Made by a program: the position numbers and the translations under genes
Assembly (NCBI GenBank): GCA_002333095.1
Contig: DDBK01000079.1
Location: 3,826-15,571 of the forward strand
Length of the DNA: 11,746 bases
Source of the DNA: Cellvibrionales bacterium UBA2034
GTDB taxonomy: Bacteria; Pseudomonadota; Gammaproteobacteria; Pseudomonadales; UBA7239
Reading direction: 5' to 3'
The notes under the pieces: model-generated
The model's input: only the letters and a program-made list of their open reading frames with translations
Told to the model about the DNA's origin: nothing
The model's database searches: none
Shown: one piece after another, positions 8,133 through 11,746 of the stretch
Layout of the letters: each line of letters starts with the position of its first letter
How positions within the stretch are numbered: the stretch's first letter is position 1

Positions 8133-8160
8133 TTCGATCACGATTTATTGGCTGATCGAA
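8133..8160. repeat. Perfect 8-base inverted repeat, possible operator or leader hairpin
   Basis: TTCGATCA at 8133-8140 and TGATCGAA at 8153-8160 are exact reverse complements separated by 12 bases (CGATTTATTGGC). They lie in the 61-base gap between the methyltransferase stop and the GT2 start, three bases from the GT2 Shine-Dalgarno. Centre-to-centre spacing is 20 bases, about two helical turns, as in sites for dimeric regulators. As RNA it would form a hairpin with a 12-base loop. There is no T-run after it on the - strand, so it is not a standard terminator. Each arm contains a GATC. Function is inferred only from position and symmetry. Confidence 0.6.
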
Positions 8161-8180
8161 ATCCGGCGCCCAAAGAGGCA

Positions 8181-9284
8181 TTAATTTTTTTCGCAAATCC
8201 AGAGAATTCGGCCAGCTGCTTCTCGCTCATCATGCGCTGAGAAGCTGAGTCGACCAATCTCTCTTATATCTTTGAAAAGACCAGAATCGAAGAATGCTGC
8301 GTAGTTTTCACGAAGACCGTGCGGATGCCCTTCAAAAATTACATATTTGGAAACATGGTCTCTGGCAATGTCTATCAATTTTTCGGGATGTTTCAAATGA
8401 TCATGGATTGAGAACATAAAAGCAGTTGTCGCTTTAAAATTTTGTTCCAGTTGATCTTTATCAAGATCGAAAGCACGAAATTTCACATCCGGATAAACGC
8501 CATTGAACATTGCAAACCGGTTGGCGTAATCCACTATGTCAGGCGCTTGTTCAATACCCAGACAGGATTTGGCACCCATATGTTTTGCGATAATAGAGCT
8601 CATGCCAAAGTTGCTGGCAACATCAAGAATTGTTGCGCCCTGAAGCGCTTCAGCAGGAATCATTTGCAGGCGTTTAATTGCATCATCCCGTCGTCCCTGC
8701 AGGATGTTCTCAAATTGCAGGTAAATGCTCTGGTAGGGCATATTCCTATGGCCAGAGCCGTAAAAACGCGAACTGTAGGAGAAATACAGGAAGGCCAGAT
8801 CCAGCGGCCATTTATCGCATTTCAGTGGCCGCTGAAGCGCCGCAGAAAAAGAAGTCCTGTGGTTTCCATCGACGACAAAAAGGTCGCCCGCCTTACCAAG
8901 CTGGGTTAGTACAGGTGTTGACGGCGGAATCTTTCCGTCTCTAAAAAGCTCAAAATGCTCGCGGAACTCATCGATTCGCTTGGAGATTTTGTCATTGTCG
9001 TCAGTTTGCCAGCTACAAGCAATATAGTCACGATAGTATTGCTCTGCTTCAGATGTTTTTCCCAGATCGTTTTCTGCCAGTGCGCGTGCGAACTGATAGT
9101 GCGGGGTATCCACGACACGAATATCTGTCTTTTTCAACCGGTTATAAAAAAATTGTGCCGTTGTGGTTTTAAACTGGTAAAACCTTAATTGTTCGATACT
9201 TTTTGGCTCAAGAACCAGATGGGTTGCCTCTGTTTTCCTGCGAAACCAGATATAAAGATCACGCTTTCTTTTTGCAAATGACAT
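8181..9284 (-). CDS. SAM-dependent methyltransferase with ParB-like N-terminal half
   Basis: A 367-residue protein in two parts. The C-terminal half (about residues 215-367) is a class I methyltransferase: ATILDVASNFGMSS (217-230) is SAM motif I, in which the usual first glycine of the loop is Ala; CLGIEQAPDIVDYANRFA (241-258) is the acidic loop; FRAFDLDKDQL, then FSIHDHLKHPEKLI and KYVIFEGHP follow. The N-terminal half has a TPR-like helix pair (about 61-90) and then GDLFVVDGNHRTSFSAAL (133-150). The DGNHR signature resembles the ParB/sulfiredoxin-like fold. The start ATG 9284 has AGGA 8 bases upstream; the frame stays open to 9404, but those extra 40 residues look like translated intergenic sequence. 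The gene lies between a pyruvyltransferase and GT2 genes, so methylation of a glycan or lipid-linked sugar is likely. The target is unknown. Confidence 0.8.
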   Translation of the reverse strand: MSFAKRKRDLYIWFRRKTEATHLVLEPKSIEQLRFYQFKTTTAQFFYNRLKKTDIRVVDTPHYQFARALAENDLGKTSEAEQYYRDYIACSWQTDDNDKISKRIDEFREHFELFRDGKIPPSTPVLTQLGKAGDLFVVDGNHRTSFSAALQRPLKCDKWPLDLAFLYFSYSSRFYGSGHRNMPYQSIYLQFENILQGRRDDAIKRLQMIPAEALQGATILDVASNFGMSSIIAKHMGAKSCLGIEQAPDIVDYANRFAMFNGVYPDVKFRAFDLDKDQLEQNFKATTAFMFSIHDHLKHPEKLIDIARDHVSKYVIFEGHPHGLRENYAAFFDSGLFKDIREIGRLSFSAHDEREAAGRILWICEKN

Positions 9285-9413
9285 TATTACGATCCTGAAT
9301 TTGAGAGCTTCGTATAAAATCCCTGGCGGCGGCAACCCGTCATTGATGCGCCCCTGGTAAGTAACCGCGCTTTGAGCACATATTGCGGGATATATAGTGT
9401 CCAAGTGTAATGC
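9285..9413. other. 129-base intergenic gap between pyruvyltransferase and methyltransferase
   Basis: This is the largest untranslated gap in the - strand set. It contains the AGGA ribosome site (9296-9293) for the methyltransferase and an AT-rich patch around 9380-9400 that could hold a promoter reading leftward, but I see no convincing -35/-10 pair and no GG-N10-GC sigma-54 match. No terminator hairpin with a T-run is visible. It may mark a break between two transcription units or the join between gene blocks of different origin. Confidence 0.4.
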
Positions 9414-10301
9414 CTAATGTGGCTGATTGGAAAGCATTTTGGGCTGCGTCGCACAGGATGGAGCCTGACTCCTGAATGGGAATGCCTCGACAAGTACATC
9501 CTGGACTTGTTTTACCTGATCTGGCGTAATTCTGTATTGATCGGGTATAGACAGGATATTTTCCACAGTTATGGTTTTGTTTCGCACGTTCCATGCGATT
9601 GGAACAATATCAAACACAGAGTAATAGTCATTAAATTTAAATGTTCCGCCCGTCAATTTATCTGAAAACTGTATCCACTGGTTAGGGATATTAAGACTGT
9701 CTGCAGCAATCAGGCCGTGCATGGCCGAGGAAAGCACTATTTCGCATTGCGCAATTTTATTAAGTGTTTCAACAGGATCTCCCAAAACAGGAATTACGGT
9801 GCTAGAAGGGTGAAGTGATTTCAGGGTCTGGACAGCCGGGTCATACTGATCCACATAATGCGGAATAATGCCCACTTTAAAACGCTTTTCTGGCAGAGTT
9901 GTCAGCAGCCTTGATGCCAGCAGGCCGGGGTCCCCCAGAGGGATTCCGGATAAATCCTGCTTCGTGTGTCGCGCCAATTCTGCTCGCGTGTATTTTCCAC
10001 GTAAAGCATGGATGCTCATTGCGCGGCGCAAGAATGCTCCGGTCTCCAGCGGGGAAATCAGGCCGGTTCCCCAAACGTGGATTTTTTTCTGGAAGTTTTT
10101 CTTGATCCTGTCTTTAAGGCGCGGATTTTCCTTGACAAGACACTGCAAAATGCTTCCTATAGCGAGAAGTTGCGCCTTCTTAATGCTTTCTTTAACAACC
10201 GGGCGAAAAGAAATTTTTGAAACAATCAGCGGATTAATAACGTCGCCAAAATTCTGTATATTGTCTGTATCAAAATAGTAAACAGAGATTGAATCTTTCA
10301 T
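9414..10301 (-). CDS. Polysaccharide pyruvyltransferase family protein (ExoV/CsaB-like)
   Basis: A 295-residue enzyme of the family that transfers pyruvate from phosphoenolpyruvate to a sugar, forming a ketal that gives a glycan negative charge. Visible landmarks in order are YYFDTDNIQNFGDVINPLI (8-26), typical of the ExoV-like N-terminus; IHVWGTGLISP (74-84); ALRGKYTRAEL and PLGDPGLLASRL (121-132); VGIIPHYVDQYDP (143-154); and the signature SSAMHGLIAADSL (191-203) with the conserved His at 195. The segment NDYYSVFDI (224-232) follows. Length fits a complete enzyme. It starts at ATG 10301, 14 bases after the upstream GT2 stop; its ribosome site is modest (AAGGA overlapping that stop, 11 bases before the ATG), suggesting coupling. 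Its neighbours imply that it decorates the glycan built by the adjacent GT2 enzymes. Confidence 0.9.
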   Translation of the reverse strand: MKDSISVYYFDTDNIQNFGDVINPLIVSKISFRPVVKESIKKAQLLAIGSILQCLVKENPRLKDRIKKNFQKKIHVWGTGLISPLETGAFLRRAMSIHALRGKYTRAELARHTKQDLSGIPLGDPGLLASRLLTTLPEKRFKVGIIPHYVDQYDPAVQTLKSLHPSSTVIPVLGDPVETLNKIAQCEIVLSSAMHGLIAADSLNIPNQWIQFSDKLTGGTFKFNDYYSVFDIVPIAWNVRNKTITVENILSIPDQYRITPDQVKQVQDVLVEAFPFRSQAPSCATQPKMLSNQPH

Positions 10302-10315
10302 ATCGGTAATTTTCC

Positions 10316-11206
10316 TTACACCTGGTCGGTTTTTTTTTGTAGCAGGTATACTCCGGCCACACGTATAATTTTTTCACTTTTTTTCAGGCGTATATGTATT
10401 ATCCATTTTCTTATGTTTTTTATCCTTCTTTTCACTTTTTTTAGCGTATATCTCCTTAGATGGGCATTTGAAAGGTGCGCCTTGAATCCAAATATTTTAG
10501 GGTGATTTTTCCGGATTTGTTTTATTAATGCAGAATAATTTTTCTGCGCAGATTCTGACCGGGATTCTCCATGCTTTCTATAAAAAAACAATGTTTCATT
10601 TATTTGAAGGAAGCGCTTGCTGTCTTCCGTAAAATGCAGCCAGAAATCCCAGTCTTCCAGGCCCGTACGCATATTTTCGTTATATCCGTTGTATTGTACC
10701 CAGTCAGATTTTTTGAAAAATGCAGTCGCAAAAACCAGATTTCGCACAGCCATTTCCCCGGCGTCATATGGCGGGAAATCATACGGGGAGACATCGTTGC
10801 CAATGGTTGTCGCCTTACAATAGACAACATCGATAGCAGGGTCGGCAATAAAGCAGTTAATGGCCTTTTGCATATAACACTGATCGATTTTGTCATCCGC
10901 ATCCAAGGGAAGTATGTAAATGCCTTTTGCCGCAGCAATGCCCTTGTTTCTGGCTACGGATGGGCCTGAGTTTTCACTTAATTGAATCAGGCTTAGTTGC
11001 TGTGCATTGGGGCTTGTCTCTATGTATTGTCGGATAATCTCGACAGAATCATCTGTCGAGCAATCGTCGACACACACAACATCAAAATTTTCATATGTTT
11101 GCGCAAATGCGGAATCGAGTGTTTCTGCTATATATCTTGCTGCGTTATAGACAGGAATGACGATTGTTACATGCGGGGGAGCTGTTAGGCCTTGCTCTGG
11201 GGTCAT
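10316..11206 (-). CDS. Glycosyltransferase, GT2 family
   Basis: A 296-residue inverting glycosyltransferase. VTIVIPVYNAARYIAETLDS (13-32) is the first strand and helix, VVCVDDCSTDDS (43-54) the nucleotide site, IYILPLDADDKID (96-108) the metal D-x-D region, and GLEDWDFWLHF (182-192) the catalytic-base motif, so all active-site features are present. The last 60 residues are unusually rich in Lys and Arg (KKVKRRIKNIRKW and onward), which suggests attachment to the acidic inner-membrane surface. The DNA for this tail is very AT-rich (15 G/C in 60 at 10381-10440), unlike the left half of the window, a possible sign of transfer. The start ATG at 11206 has GGAG at 11218-11215, 8 bases upstream. It is the first recognisable glycan gene of the - strand set, with the pyruvyltransferase 14 bases downstream. 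Donor sugar unknown. Confidence 0.93.
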   Translation of the reverse strand: MTPEQGLTAPPHVTIVIPVYNAARYIAETLDSAFAQTYENFDVVCVDDCSTDDSVEIIRQYIETSPNAQQLSLIQLSENSGPSVARNKGIAAAKGIYILPLDADDKIDQCYMQKAINCFIADPAIDVVYCKATTIGNDVSPYDFPPYDAGEMAVRNLVFATAFFKKSDWVQYNGYNENMRTGLEDWDFWLHFTEDSKRFLQINETLFFYRKHGESRSESAQKNYSALIKQIRKNHPKIFGFKAHLSNAHLRRYTLKKVKRRIKNIRKWIIHIRLKKSEKIIRVAGVYLLQKKTDQV

Positions 11207-11233
11207 GTGATTGGCTCCACTGATCGCTCATGC

Positions 11234-11257
11234 AATACCCCCCGGGGGGGCGGTATT
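11234..11257. repeat. GC-rich near-palindrome with C6/G7 runs
   Basis: AATACC at 11234-11239 pairs with GGTATT at 11252-11257. Between them lie four more C and seven G, giving about 10 base pairs if one C (11251) is bulged and three G form the loop. It sits 27 bases upstream of the GT2 start at 11206. No T-run follows it on either strand, so it is not a normal terminator. It could be a leader hairpin, an operator or a site of length variation in the G/C run. Confidence 0.55.
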
Positions 11258-11282
11258 AGCGCAAATCCGGGATTGCTGTTAA
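11253..11282 (-). promoter_or_regulatory. Weak candidate sigma-70 promoter for the GT2 gene
   Basis: On the - strand TTAACA (11282-11277) matches the -35 consensus at 5 of 6 bases and lies 18 bases before TAATAC (11258-11253), a poor -10 match at 3 of 6. A transcript from here would start inside the C/G-run hairpin and read into the GT2 gene. The evidence is position and partial similarity only. Confidence 0.22.
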
Positions 11283-11294
11283 ATCATGGTTTCA

Positions 11295-11315
11295 TGGCCC
11301 TTGGGTCGGGGGCCA
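11295..11315. terminator. Small hairpin just after the HEAT-like gene, weak terminator candidate
   Basis: TGGCCC (11295-11300) and GGGCCA (11310-11315) form a 6-base stem with a 9-base loop, beginning 2 bases after the stop of the - strand gene at 11318. Its position fits the end of that gene's transcript, but the sequence following on the - strand is TGAAACC, not a T-run, so intrinsic termination would be weak at best. Confidence 0.3.
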
Positions 11316-11317
11316 AT

Positions 11318-11746
11318 TTATTCCTGCAACGTTTCAATGGCATCCGTTACAGCAGCTTGTACGCTTTCGTCATTGTTTTTTTCAGCCAGCGTTTTTAGCG
11401 CGGGGATATCCTTTGCTGAACCAAGCTCTGCCAATACTTCAACGGCCTTGACAGCCACTTCGGGATCCGCTGCCCCCAATGCGGTTTTGATACCGGTAAC
11501 GCTATTCTCGTACTCCCCGTTGGAAAGACTATCCAGCATTTCAATTTTTACTTCGCTTGACACTTCTTCTTTTTGCATCAATTGCGCCATCAATTCTGAA
11601 TCCTGCGCGGTTGGCTCCATGTCAAATATGATTGAGACCTGATCTTCAGAGGATTGCCTCATGAAATAGGCTATCTGTTCATCAGGCTGCATGGTGGACA
11701 GATCAGGGGCTGCCGGCTCCTCTGCAGCGGGCTGCGCCACAATACC
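11318..11746 (-). CDS. HEAT-repeat-like protein, C-terminal part (5' end outside window)
   Basis: The frame is open to the right edge; 142 residues are visible, ending in TAA at 11320-11318. The first residues seen (GIVAQPAAEEPAAPD) are Ala/Pro-rich, like the region after a signal peptide or membrane anchor, but the true start is not in the window. The rest is acidic and helical. The C-terminal two thirds contain paired-helix units, for example TALGAADPEVAVKAVEVLAE followed by IPALKTLAEKNNDESVQAA, the spacing and Asp/Ala/Val pattern of HEAT repeats, which usually act as protein-binding scaffolds. I do not recognise a specific family. It is on the same strand as the glycan genes but separated from them by 111 bases with two hairpins, so it may not belong to their unit. 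The opposite-strand frame here is Ser/Ala-rich and lacks domain features. Confidence 0.65.
   Translation of the reverse strand, partial: GIVAQPAAEEPAAPDLSTMQPDEQIAYFMRQSSEDQVSIIFDMEPTAQDSELMAQLMQKEEVSSEVKIEMLDSLSNGEYENSVTGIKTALGAADPEVAVKAVEVLAELGSAKDIPALKTLAEKNNDESVQAAVTDAIETLQE

Noticed and set aside
9285..9404. 40-residue N-terminal extension of the methyltransferase
   Set aside because: The sequence does not resemble the protein's folded part, and a good AGGA site stands 8 bases before the ATG at 9284.
10316..10480. T-rich stretch on the + strand as a terminator or promoter
   Set aside because: On the - strand it encodes the Lys/Arg-rich tail of the GT2 in an intact frame, which explains the A/T richness.
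11286..11642. 118-residue + strand open frame opposite the HEAT-like gene
   Set aside because: Ser/Ala/Thr-rich with no motif. The - strand frame has regular helical repeats and continues past the window edge.
1..11746. CRISPR array, insertion sequence, tRNA or phage genes
   Set aside because: No regularly spaced direct repeats, transposase or integrase motifs, or cloverleaf-like sequences were seen on either strand.

Overview
The window looks like a chromosomal surface-glycan locus from a Gram-negative bacterium, most likely a gammaproteobacterium. The basis is a prmA 3' end, an NtrC-type sigma-54 activator, Kdo/WaaP-type lipopolysaccharide (LPS) kinase domains and several glycosyltransferases. 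The left half is moderately GC-rich. The right end is clearly AT-richer: I counted 36 of 60 G/C at 481-540 against 15 of 60 at 10381-10440. I cannot name the species.

Left half, + strand: the C-terminal part of prmA (ribosomal protein L11 methyltransferase) enters from the left edge. After a 64-base gap comes a tightly packed run of four genes: a sigma-54-dependent response regulator (432-1799), a protein with two kinase-like domains in tandem (1796-3160), a GT4-type glycosyltransferase (3157-4275) and a second GT-B-like glycosyltransferase (4272-5225). All three junctions are 4-base ATGA stop/start overlaps, which suggests one translationally coupled unit. The likely role is LPS core or lipid-linked glycan assembly and phosphorylation.

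Middle and right, - strand: a second set of genes converges on the first and overlaps its last gene by 29 bases. In its own 5'->3' order it reads: a GT2 glycosyltransferase (11206-10316), an ExoV/CsaB-like pyruvyltransferase (10301-9414), a SAM methyltransferase with an unusual N-terminal half (9284-8181), a second GT2 (8119-7151), a third GT2 (7154-6285) and a GT-A enzyme with a DTD motif (6288-5197). The last three are again joined by ATGA overlaps. Such a set would build and decorate a polysaccharide or core oligosaccharide with pyruvate and possibly methyl groups. A partial HEAT-like protein, on the same strand, enters from the right edge.

No transposase, integrase, tRNA, rRNA or CRISPR array is visible. 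No polymerase, flippase, ABC exporter, O-antigen ligase or sugar-nucleotide synthesis gene lies here, so the pathway must be completed elsewhere. The points most worth a second look are the tandem kinase, the response regulator coupled to it with no visible sensor kinase, the ParB-like DGNHR motif in the methyltransferase, and two inverted repeats just upstream of - strand genes.
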